NCBI GenBank assembly: GCA_963789175.1
Contig: CAWBJO010000009.1
Span: 496,001 to 560,000 of the forward strand
DNA from: CAWBJO01 sp963789175
Lineage (GTDB): Bacteria > Pseudomonadota > Alphaproteobacteria > Rhizobiales > Aestuariivirgaceae
Length of the DNA stretch: 64,000 bases
Direction: 5' to 3'
Positions 10,196 to 17,460 of this stretch are shown piece after piece (position 1 is the stretch's first letter; every line of letters begins with the position of its first letter). Both the position numbers and the translations under genes were made by a program. A model generated the notes under the pieces. That model did no database searches. It was not told where the DNA came from and saw nothing but the letters and a program-made list of their open reading frames with translations.

Positions 10196-10392
10196 CCGCG
10201 AAGCGCAAGCCGGCGACCCCGCCCGCCAAGCAGGGCGGCTACCTCACCCAGAATGAAACGCAAAAGCCGCGACCGGCCAAGGACAAGGCGCCGGAGTCCG
10301 GCGAAACGCCGACCACAGCCCCCGACGGCGCCGCTTCCACCAATCCCGACGATGCGAACGAGCCCCGCCGGGGCGGCAGCACCGACCTCTAG
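10192..10392 (+). CDS. Small Pro/Lys-rich hypothetical protein
   Basis: A 66-residue, basic-then-acidic, low-complexity protein (MTAKRKPATPPAKQGG at the start, RRGGSTDL at the end), starting in an ATGA overlap with the iron-permease-like gene. No hydrophobic segment and no recognised domain. Its support comes from tight coupling to the gene upstream. It is probably disordered. Confidence 0.55.
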   Translation: MTAKRKPATPPAKQGGYLTQNETQKPRPAKDKAPESGETPTTAPDGAASTNPDDANEPRRGGSTDL

Positions 10393-10457
10393 GCCATTGG
10401 CAGACCACGGTCCGCCTCGGTAGTGTGCTGGCGGTTCTCACCTCGCCAGCAGCACGG

Positions 10458-11210
10458 ATGCCCGACATCTTCTTCCTATCCTGCGCCGCCCTCGCGGCGG
10501 TCTTCGTCGGCTTGTCGAAAGGCGGCCTTCCCATGATCGGCATGCTGGGCGTGCCGGTGCTGGCTCTCGCCACATCGCCGCTGCGCGCGGCGGGACTGCT
10601 TCTGCCCATCTACATCATCTCGGACGTTTTCGGGCTCATCGCCTATCGGCGCGACTTCGACCGGCGCAATCTCATGATCCTCGCGCCGGCGGCCGTCGTC
10701 GGCATCGGCATCGGCTGGGCGACGGCCGCATATGTGTCGGAAGCGGCGGTCACGCTGCTCGTCGGAACGATCGGCCTGGCATTTTGCTTCGACCTGTGGC
10801 GCAAACGCCACAAGACGATTCCGCCCAAACGCGCCGACATTCCGCGGGGAATTGTGTGGGGCGCGCTCACCGGATTCACGAGCTTCGTGTCGCATTCGGG
10901 CGCCCCTCCCTACCAGATGTACGTGATGCCGCAGCGCCTGACGAAACTTGCGTTCGCCGGCACGACGACCATCCTGTTCGCGATCGTGAATGCCGTAAAA
11001 CTCATTCCCTACTGGGCCTTAGGCCAGCTGTCGGCAACCAATCTCAAAACGGCGGCGATGCTGTTTCCACTGGCGGTGGGCGCGACCCTGCTCGGCGTCA
11101 GGATCGTTCGGGTGCTGCCCGAGGACCTGTTCTTCCGGCTGGTGACGATCGCCCTCTTCCTCATTTCCGTGAAGCTCACCTTCGACGGCGCGATGGGGCT
11201 TGCCGGCTGA
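10458..11210 (+). CDS. TSUP family exporter (TauE/SafE)
   Basis: A 250-residue integral membrane protein of the TauE/SafE (TSUP) family, which exports or imports sulfite, sulfoacetate and other organosulfur anions. It shows the twofold pattern of the family: an N-terminal half with FVGLSKGGLPMIGMLGVP, and a C-terminal half with GALTGFTSFVSHSGAPPYQMYV, each in a run of hydrophobic helices. A GTG at 10425 in the same frame would add 11 residues; the ATG at 10458 puts the first helix at the N-terminus as in relatives. Substrate not determinable. Confidence 0.88.
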   Translation: MPDIFFLSCAALAAVFVGLSKGGLPMIGMLGVPVLALATSPLRAAGLLLPIYIISDVFGLIAYRRDFDRRNLMILAPAAVVGIGIGWATAAYVSEAAVTLLVGTIGLAFCFDLWRKRHKTIPPKRADIPRGIVWGALTGFTSFVSHSGAPPYQMYVMPQRLTKLAFAGTTTILFAIVNAVKLIPYWALGQLSATNLKTAAMLFPLAVGATLLGVRIVRVLPEDLFFRLVTIALFLISVKLTFDGAMGLAG

Positions 11211-11293
11211 CGGTCAAGCTGTTGTTCCGCCTTTGCGAATCAAATCGGTTCTCCTAATTTCCAGCTGGGCATGGGTCAGGGGGCATTGCGGAC

Positions 11294-11902
11294 ATGGCGC
11301 AGAACGCGCAGAGGATGCTTGCTGTCGTCACGGGGGCGGCCGGTCTCCTGTTGGTCGTGACCGCGACCGCCCGGCTGGCGGTCGAAACCTTCTCCTCCGG
11401 CTCCGGCATGACGATCGCGGCGGTCCCGCGCCAAGCCGAAGTGCGGACCTGGGCCGTCGAGGCGCGGCGGGCCCGACAGGATTCGATGCTGGCTTTGCGG
11501 CTGGGCGCGGAGACCGATTACCTGGCCACCCTCGAAGGGAACCTGACGACCGGCTCGGTCACAGGCGCGAAATCCGACATGGAGATCGTGCCGGCGGTCG
11601 AGGGGCGTGAAAGGCTGCTCGGAACGCAGGCGCCTGCAACTCCCGTTCTCCCCGCGGCGGCAACCGCCGTTCCGCCGGCCGCCGCACCGACCGAACGGCC
11701 GGATGCGACGCCGATGCTCGACATCGACGCCGAGATGCTCAAAACCTACGGCGAGCCGTCCGAGACGTCGGTTCCGCCCGATGCGGCATCGCAAGTGATC
11801 CATGGGATCATCTCGGGCGAGGCTGCGGCGGTGAAAAGCTCCGAACACGGAGTTTCCGGACACGAGGTCTCGGGCGTCGGCCTCGAAGGCCTTCTCAACT
11901 AG
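11294..11902 (+). CDS. Hypothetical protein with N-terminal membrane anchor
   Basis: A 202-residue protein with one hydrophobic segment near the N-terminus (about 9-28, LAVVTGAAGLLLVVTATARL), so either a signal anchor or an uncleaved signal peptide. It has a central region with little predicted order, an Ala/Pro-rich stretch (about 112-135) and a Gly/Ser-rich C-terminus. No family recognised. It is convergent with the ExbB/ExbD-like operon and ends 47 bases from that operon's last stop. Confidence 0.65.
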   Translation: MAQNAQRMLAVVTGAAGLLLVVTATARLAVETFSSGSGMTIAAVPRQAEVRTWAVEARRARQDSMLALRLGAETDYLATLEGNLTTGSVTGAKSDMEIVPAVEGRERLLGTQAPATPVLPAAATAVPPAAAPTERPDATPMLDIDAEMLKTYGEPSETSVPPDAASQVIHGIISGEAAAVKSSEHGVSGHEVSGVGLEGLLN

Positions 11903-11949
11903 ACGCGCCTCTCACACCGCGTCCAGCCGGGAACGACACATCCTCCCGA

Positions 11950-12438
11950 CTAGAGACTGTAGTGCGGCGCCTCCGGCGGAGCGACCTTGTCGGGCAGCAC
12001 GGGAGGCTGCGGCGGCGCATAGAACTGCGGCGCATCGCGCGTTTCCCAGGAGAATTCGTATTTCATCATGAACTGGCCGCCCGTCTGCGGCTCGTCCATG
12101 AGGTCCTGGACCTTGCGCGCCTGGTCGACGTTCCACGGCAGCACCACGGAACGCGGCTCGGTGGCATCCGCCATCTCGACATAGAGATAGATGCCGGAGT
12201 TCTGCACGAGCTTGGCGCCGAGAACCCGATACTCGCCCTGCATGTCCCACATGGCCCACAAGGGCCGCGGATAGGATAGCGCCTCGAAGCTGGCGGCGGC
12301 GATCACCGGGGTCGATGCGATGGATAGCACAACGGCGGCGAAGCGCATCGGAGAGTGGCGCCGGCTCCAGATGGTAATCCACGCCATCACGGCGAAAAGA
12401 CACAGCACCCCGAGAAAGATATAGCCACTGTGTGTCAT
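11950..12438 (-). CDS. Two-helix membrane protein, third gene of the ExbB/ExbD-like operon
   Basis: A 162-residue protein with two N-terminal hydrophobic segments (about 5-22 and 32-50) and a soluble C-terminal domain with RSVVLPWNVDQARKVQDLMD, then a Pro-rich tail. Its ATG overlaps the stop of the ExbD-like gene (ATGA), as that gene overlaps the ExbB-like gene, so the three are translationally coupled. No family recognised. Its place suggests an accessory subunit of the proposed membrane motor (inference). Confidence 0.75.
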   Translation of the reverse strand: MTHSGYIFLGVLCLFAVMAWITIWSRRHSPMRFAAVVLSIASTPVIAAASFEALSYPRPLWAMWDMQGEYRVLGAKLVQNSGIYLYVEMADATEPRSVVLPWNVDQARKVQDLMDEPQTGGQFMMKYEFSWETRDAPQFYAPPQPPVLPDKVAPPEAPHYSL

Positions 12439-13040
12439 GGGTCGGTTCCCTGCAGGGCCGCGCTCTTGTCCGAAGAGCGGAGCGGCATGAAGTTGAAATT
12501 GATCGATCCGGGGAGCACGTCGCCGTTGTCGTCGACGCGGAAGCGCGCCGCCGTCCGCTCCTGTCCCTGAGCCCGCAAGTCGAGCGAAGACGTGAAGAGA
12601 ACCTGCGTGCCCTTCGGCGACTTCGGGTCGGTCTTGGCCGACCTGATCTCGACGTTCACCTTCTGCGGCACCACCGGACAGCGGAAGCAGTGGATGTTGA
12701 TGACGTACTCGCCGGGAGGCGCGCCGCGGGTATACGAGTTCTCGTAGTTGAGCGGCGTCGCGTCGGGCGAGTTGCCGAGGTCGTCGCGCAGCAGGTTCCA
12801 CAACCGGCCGCCCTTGTTCGAGTAGCCGATGGGAACGACCTCTCCAGGCCCCATGACCCAGAGGTCGACGTCGGCGTCGCCTTCGGGCCAGGTGATCGAC
12901 GCCACGATGCTGCCCGGCGGCTCGTCGCCATTCTCGGTCTTCCGCTGCGGGTCGTTAACATACGGAATGAGCAGAAGAAGCATGGCGACGAAAAACAGCA
13001 GGCAGTTGGCGAGGACGTCGCGAAAGAGCGTGTTCGTCAT
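12435..13040 (-). CDS. ExbD/TolR-like stator protein with DUF2135-like periplasmic domain
   Basis: A 201-residue protein with a short cytoplasmic start, one transmembrane helix with an acidic residue at its beginning (RDVLANCLLFFVAMLLLLIP, Asp8), and a periplasmic domain. Asp8 matches the position of the proton-carrying Asp in ExbD/TolR. The periplasmic part does not look like the usual ExbD fold: DADVDLWVMGPGE (about 55-67) and PPGEYVINIHCFRC (about 108-121) resemble the beta-sandwich DUF2135/YfaP motifs. The gene overlaps its neighbours by four bases on both sides. The ExbD role is inferred from the helix and from the adjacent ExbB-like gene; two cysteines (118 and 121) may form a disulfide. 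Confidence 0.7.
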   Translation of the reverse strand: MTNTLFRDVLANCLLFFVAMLLLLIPYVNDPQRKTENGDEPPGSIVASITWPEGDADVDLWVMGPGEVVPIGYSNKGGRLWNLLRDDLGNSPDATPLNYENSYTRGAPPGEYVINIHCFRCPVVPQKVNVEIRSAKTDPKSPKGTQVLFTSSLDLRAQGQERTAARFRVDDNGDVLPGSINFNFMPLRSSDKSAALQGTDP

Positions 13041-13588
13041 GCTTCCTGCCTCTTCAGCACCGCGATGCGGTCGGTCCAATAGCAATCGGCGGCCGTCCAC
13101 AGCATGCGGACATTGAGCTCATGCCACAGACCGAGAGCGGCGCCGATGATGGTGGTGTTGACGGCGATCCGCATGCCGGCGACGAGCTGCGCAACGTTGG
13201 ACTGCACGCCGCTCGCGCTGCCGAGCGTTCCCTGGTTGACCCCGTTCAGAGCGACGGCGAAACCGACTACGGTGCCGAGAAGCCCGAGCCCCGTGAGCCA
13301 ACCGCTGATGTCCTTGAGCCAGGTCAGCTTGGCCAGCGCCTTTTCCTTGTCCTCGCCCTGGGCAGCGGCCGGCTCGCTCTTGAAAGTGTTGATCTGTCCC
13401 GAAATCCTGAAGGCTTGGCGCCAGGTGGCCGCGGTCGCGGTCGCAAACAACAGGACGATGGCATGGCTGATGTAGGTCGTGTCCTGCACGAAGAGCGGGT
13501 GGATGACGCCCTGCGTCCATAGGACAGCGCACAGCGACAAAGCCATGAGGTTGATGATCGTAAAACGATAGGTGAGCAGATTGTGCAT
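13037..13588 (-). CDS. MotA/TolQ/ExbB proton channel family protein
   Basis: A 183-residue membrane protein with helices at about 8-25 and 35-55, a charged cytoplasmic loop, and the family's long conserved helix pair, with GWLTGLGLLGTVVGFAVAL and LVAGMRIAVNTTIIGAALGL. That signature is typical of ExbB/TolQ/MotA proton-conducting stators. The start at MHNLL has a GGGGA motif upstream; the ORF's earlier Met lacks one. It is the first gene of a three-gene ATGA-coupled operon. It is not next to tonB, tolA or flagellar genes, so which process it energises is unknown. Confidence 0.85.
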   Translation of the reverse strand: MHNLLTYRFTIINLMALSLCAVLWTQGVIHPLFVQDTTYISHAIVLLFATATAATWRQAFRISGQINTFKSEPAAAQGEDKEKALAKLTWLKDISGWLTGLGLLGTVVGFAVALNGVNQGTLGSASGVQSNVAQLVAGMRIAVNTTIIGAALGLWHELNVRMLWTAADCYWTDRIAVLKRQEA

Positions 13589-13924
13589 GTCGTTCCCCTT
13601 GCGTTGCGGGAGGCCCATACGCCCGCTTCTCAAAGCAAATCACGAACATCGCTTGATCGTTTCTCGACGGGGCGCCGGTGTTGCCTCGAGGCACCCGCGG
13701 AGATACTGGAATCGATGATAGACTGATTCCCGAAGCGCCCGCACGTCGCAGTTGCCGAAGCGTGCGGCAGCTATTCCAATATCGCGAACTCGTTCCTAAC
13801 ATACTGACGCATGGGCAGTTTCGATGCCTTCAACTGACCTACGGGAAGGCCGTCGCCGGCGGTCGCACGGGACGTTTTAGCGGCTTGACTGTCACTTCGC
13901 GGGGTCGCCCGAAGGTGATTCGCG
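13589..13924. other. Intergenic region between tctA and the ExbB-like operon
   Basis: About 336 bases. It must contain the promoter of the ExbB-like operon and the 3' end of the tct transcript, both on the minus strand. I see no convincing gene, no strong hairpin with a T-run, and no clear promoter that I can place with confidence. A plus-strand frame covering most of it is Arg-rich with no RBS and is probably chance. Confidence 0.5.
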
Positions 13925-15439
13925 TCAGGCGAGCGGGGCGGGCTCCCGGTCGGGCGCGGACGAGCCGATTCGCTTGAGGACGAACGGCACGGCGAACACC
14001 AGGAGTGCGGCGACCAGGAATCCCGCCGATATGGGATGGGTCACGAAGACGGACGGATCCCCCTGGCTGATCGACAGGGCGCGGCGGAACTGCTCCTCGG
14101 CGATGGGACCGAGAATGAGACCGATGATGCACGGCGCCACCGGGAACTCGTAACGCCGCATGAGAAATCCGGCGAAGCCGATGAAGAGCAGAAGCACGAG
14201 GTCGACGGTGGAGCGATTGAGGCTGTAGACGCCAAGCGTCGAGAAAACGAGGATGCCGCCATAGAGCAGCGGCGCCGGGATGGCGAGCAGCCTGACCCAC
14301 AGGCCGACGAGCGGAAGGTTGAGCACCAGCAGCATCGCGTTTCCGATATAGAGGCTCGCAATGAGCCCCCAGACGAGGGAACTCGAGGACGTGAAGAGGA
14401 GCGGACCCGGCTGCAGGCCGTATTGCTGGAATGCGGCAAGAAGGATGGCGGCGGTTGCCGAGGTCGGAAGGCCGAGGGTGAGCAGCGGAACGAGGACACC
14501 GGCCACGGCGGCGTTGTTGGCGGCCTCGGGGCCGGCGACGCCCTCGATGGCGCCATGGCCGAATTCGGCGGCGTGCCGGGAGCGCCGTTTCTCGAGGAAA
14601 TAGGACAGGAAAGTCGGGATTTCGGTGCCGCCGGCGGGAAGGACGCCGAAGGGAAAGCCGAGGGCGGTGCCGCGCAGCCACGGTCTCCACGAGCGGGCCC
14701 ATTCCTCGCGCGTCATGAAGAGCGAGCCGCGAATGGGATTGATCTTCTGGTCGCGGAGATCGGGACGCGAGGCGATGTAGATGGCTTCGCCGACCGCGAA
14801 CAGCCCGACGGCGACGATGACGATGTCGATGCCGTCGAGGAGGCTCGGGATCCCCAAGGACAGGCGCGACTGGCCGGTCAGGACGTCGATGCCGACGAGG
14901 CCGATGGCGAGACCTAGAAAGAGGCTCGCCAGCCCGCGGACGAGATAGGCGCCGAGCAGCGCCGAGGCGGCAGTGAAGGCGAACACCATGAGCGCGAAAT
15001 ACTCCGCCGGCCCGAAGCGCAAAGCGAGCTTCACGAAGACCGGCGCGAGGAAGGTGAGAAGGATCGTGCCGATGGTGCCGGCGATGAAGGAGCCTATCGC
15101 GGCGGTGGCGAGGGCGGCGGCTCCGCGTCCCTGCCGGGCCATCCGGTTGCCCTCTAGCGCGGTGATGATGGAGCCCGATTCCCCCGGCGTGTTGAGGAGG
15201 ATCGACGTCGTCGAGGAGCCGTACATGGCGCCGTAGTAGAGGCCGGCGAACATGATGAAGGCGCCGGTCGGGTCGAGCTTGGAGGTGACGGGAAGCAGGA
15301 GCGCGATGGTGAGGGCGGGCCCGATGCCGGGCAGGATGCCGATGGCGGTTCCGAGCGTCACGCCGAGGACGGACCACAGGAGGTTGATGGGCGTCAGCGC
15401 GGTCTCGAATCCCTGCAGCAGCGAGGCGAGCGCGTCCAT
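13925..15439 (-). CDS. tctA: Tripartite tricarboxylate transporter, large permease TctA
   Basis: A 504-residue, 10-12 helix permease of the TTT family, which uses an ion gradient to import carboxylates delivered by a periplasmic TctC. Family marks include the N-terminal GTAIGILPGIGPALTIALLL, YYGAMYGSSTTSILLNTPGE (about 65-90), and PFGVLPAGGTEIPTF in the second half. It shares one base with the tctB stop (TGATG), so it is the last gene of a tctC-tctB-tctA operon. Substrate cannot be read from sequence. Confidence 0.95.
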   Translation of the reverse strand: MDALASLLQGFETALTPINLLWSVLGVTLGTAIGILPGIGPALTIALLLPVTSKLDPTGAFIMFAGLYYGAMYGSSTTSILLNTPGESGSIITALEGNRMARQGRGAAALATAAIGSFIAGTIGTILLTFLAPVFVKLALRFGPAEYFALMVFAFTAASALLGAYLVRGLASLFLGLAIGLVGIDVLTGQSRLSLGIPSLLDGIDIVIVAVGLFAVGEAIYIASRPDLRDQKINPIRGSLFMTREEWARSWRPWLRGTALGFPFGVLPAGGTEIPTFLSYFLEKRRSRHAAEFGHGAIEGVAGPEAANNAAVAGVLVPLLTLGLPTSATAAILLAAFQQYGLQPGPLLFTSSSSLVWGLIASLYIGNAMLLVLNLPLVGLWVRLLAIPAPLLYGGILVFSTLGVYSLNRSTVDLVLLLFIGFAGFLMRRYEFPVAPCIIGLILGPIAEEQFRRALSISQGDPSVFVTHPISAGFLVAALLVFAVPFVLKRIGSSAPDREPAPLA

Positions 15440-15921
15440 CAGCCGATCAGTCCCTTCAGAATGCCGGCGGGAAGCCGAAGGTCGAGGAAGCGCGTGAACA
15501 CGACATACGCCGCGAGGGACAGGAGGATGCCCACCACCGCATCGCGGATGTAGCGGGTGCTGCCGAAGCCCCAGGCCACGCAGATGAAGAGCAGCGCGGC
15601 GGAGAGCACGAAGCCGAGCCGCTCGATGAGCAGGATCTGCAGGATGAGGCCGGCCGAAATCGCCATGACGCCGGTCATGGCGGTGGGTTCGGGTTCGGCC
15701 CGCAAAGCATCCGGCGCGCCGCGCAGGGTAAGTACGGCGAAATACCCGCCCGCAAGGAGAAGCGCCAGCGCCGTCAGATAGGGAAAGACCTGCGGACCGA
15801 CCTTGGCGTAGGTCGGAGCAACCTGCATGCGCGCCGTGTCGAACATGACCAACAGAGCCAGCGCGACGAGGCCGAGGCCGATCGCCAGACCGGCCACCGC
15901 CATGTCGCGCGGCAATCGCAT
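15439..15921 (-). CDS. tctB: Tripartite tricarboxylate transporter, small permease TctB
   Basis: A 160-residue protein with four hydrophobic segments, the usual size and shape of TctB. The N-terminal helix (LAIGLGLVALALLVMF) is followed by the typical YAKVGPQVFPYLTALALLL stretch. It lies eight bases after tctC and overlaps tctA by one base. It forms the small membrane subunit with TctA. Confidence 0.92.
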   Translation of the reverse strand: MRLPRDMAVAGLAIGLGLVALALLVMFDTARMQVAPTYAKVGPQVFPYLTALALLLAGGYFAVLTLRGAPDALRAEPEPTAMTGVMAISAGLILQILLIERLGFVLSAALLFICVAWGFGSTRYIRDAVVGILLSLAAYVVFTRFLDLRLPAGILKGLIG

Positions 15922-15928
15922 CGGCCGG

Positions 15929-16897
15929 CTATTTCACGAGGCCGATGGTCTGCAGGACTTCCCTGGTGCGCGTGGACTCGCCGGCGATGAGGGCGGCGAA
16001 GTCGTCTCCAGCGAGGTAGAGATCGGTCCAGCCGCGGTCGGCCAGCACCTTCTTCCACTGCTCGCTCTTCACCGTCTGGTCGACGGCGTCGAGCAGCGCC
16101 TTCTTCTGGGCGTCGTCGAGGCCGGGCGGGGCGACGATGCCGCGCCAGTTGGCGAGCTCCACGTCGACGCCCTGCTCCTTCAGGGTCGGGGCATCGATGC
16201 CGGTGACGCGCTCGGGGGACGTCACGGCGAGGACGCGCAGCTCTCCCGACTGAATCTGGCCGGCCCATTCCCCATAGCCGCTGATGCCGGCCGCCACATG
16301 GCCGCCAAGGATCGCCGCGAGAGCCTCGCCGCCACCCGAGAAGGGCACGTAGTTGAGCTTGGTCACGTCGGCGCCGACCGCCTTGGCGACGAGGCCGGCG
16401 ATGATGTGGTCGGTGCCGCCGGCCGAGCCGCCGCCGAAGGCAACGCTGCCGGGATCGGCCTTCAGCTTGGCGGTGAGGTCGGCAAGCGTCTTGAACTCCG
16501 AGGATGCGGGCACGACGATGACCTCGTACTCGCCGGTCAGGCGGGCGATGGGCGTCGACTGCTCGAGGGTGGCGGGCGAATTGTTGGTGAGAATAGCGCC
16601 GATCATCACGAGGCCGGTGACCATGAGCACGTTGCCGTTGCCCTTCTCGCGATCGACGAGCTGCGCCAGACCGACGGTGCCGCCGGCACCCGCCACGTTC
16701 TCGACGGTCACTGCCTTGGCGGTCGCGGCGGCCTGCATGACTTCCTGAAGCGAGCGCGCCGTCTGGTCCCAGCCGCCGCCGGGCTTGGCCGGCGCGACGA
16801 TGCGCAGGTCGTCGAGTGCCAGGGCAGGCGAAAAATTCGCCGTCGCCAATGAAGCTCCGAGCACGGCGGCGAAGGACAAAAGAGTGCGGCGGTTCAT
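15929..16897 (-). CDS. tctC: Tripartite tricarboxylate transporter, substrate-binding TctC (Bug family)
   Basis: A 322-residue periplasmic binding protein. A Sec signal peptide (MNRRTLLSFAAVLGASLATA, probable cleavage near ALALDD) is followed by the Bug-family opening LRIVAPAKPGGGWDQTARSLQ and by FGGGSAGGTDHIIAGL. First gene of the operon, so the binding protein is made with its permease. The mature protein should bind a small carboxylate; which one is unknown. A 137-base gap upstream separates it from the divergent DUF1772 gene and should hold both promoters. Confidence 0.95.
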   Translation of the reverse strand: MNRRTLLSFAAVLGASLATANFSPALALDDLRIVAPAKPGGGWDQTARSLQEVMQAAATAKAVTVENVAGAGGTVGLAQLVDREKGNGNVLMVTGLVMIGAILTNNSPATLEQSTPIARLTGEYEVIVVPASSEFKTLADLTAKLKADPGSVAFGGGSAGGTDHIIAGLVAKAVGADVTKLNYVPFSGGGEALAAILGGHVAAGISGYGEWAGQIQSGELRVLAVTSPERVTGIDAPTLKEQGVDVELANWRGIVAPPGLDDAQKKALLDAVDQTVKSEQWKKVLADRGWTDLYLAGDDFAALIAGESTRTREVLQTIGLVK

Positions 16898-17034
16898 AAC
16901 ATCCTCCTTGGCATCTGCAATCGTCTTTCATTCGATAGTGGGACGATCGCCGTGCCGAGTCCAGCGTCGATTGACGCGCTTGCGTCCAGCGGAAATGGCA
17001 GCGACTCTCGATCTCTCGAGAAGCGGAGTTCGCC

Positions 17035-17460
17035 ATGATCGGCCTGCTGGCCCTCGTCGCTGCGGCGCTCTTTGCGGGTGCGGCCGTGTACGTCAGCATC
17101 GCGGAGCATCCGGCGCGACTCGAGCTCGAGGCGGAGGCGCAGCTACGGCAATGGAAGCCCTCCTACAAGCGCGGCGCTCTCATGCAGGCGTCGCTCGCGC
17201 TTCTCGGTTTCATCCTCGGCATGGCGGCCGCCTGGCAGAGCGGGGACCTTGCCTTTGGCGCGGGAGCACTCGTCCTCGTCGCGAACTGGCCGTACACGCT
17301 TCTGATCATCAAGCCGGTGAACGACGAGCTGCTGGCGAGTGATCCGGCAACGGCGGGGGACGAGGTTCGCCGCAAGCTTGGGCGTTGGGGTAGGCTGCAT
17401 GCGGTGCGAACGGCACTCGGACTGGCAGCCGTCGCGATCTTCCTCTACGCACTTTCTTAG
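17035..17460 (+). CDS. DUF1772 family membrane protein
   Basis: A 141-residue, four-helix membrane protein with DUF1772 features: AAVYVSIAEHPARLEL near the N-terminus, WKPSYKRGALMQASLALL, and NWPYTLLIIKPVNDELL. The ATG is preceded by GGAG at about seven bases. Its stop overlaps the stop of the convergent histidine kinase gene by four bases. Function unknown; some relatives are annotated as anthrone oxygenase-like. Confidence 0.85.
   Translation: MIGLLALVAAALFAGAAVYVSIAEHPARLELEAEAQLRQWKPSYKRGALMQASLALLGFILGMAAAWQSGDLAFGAGALVLVANWPYTLLIIKPVNDELLASDPATAGDEVRRKLGRWGRLHAVRTALGLAAVAIFLYALS

Noticed and set aside
11950..13588. Zorya-type anti-phage system
   Set aside because: An ExbB/MotA-like gene suggested it, but the partner lacks a MotB/OmpA domain and there is no helicase or nuclease gene.
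13678..13977. A 99-codon plus-strand frame between tctA and the ExbB-like operon
   Set aside because: Arg-rich, no RBS, runs into the tctA 3' end antisense; probably chance.
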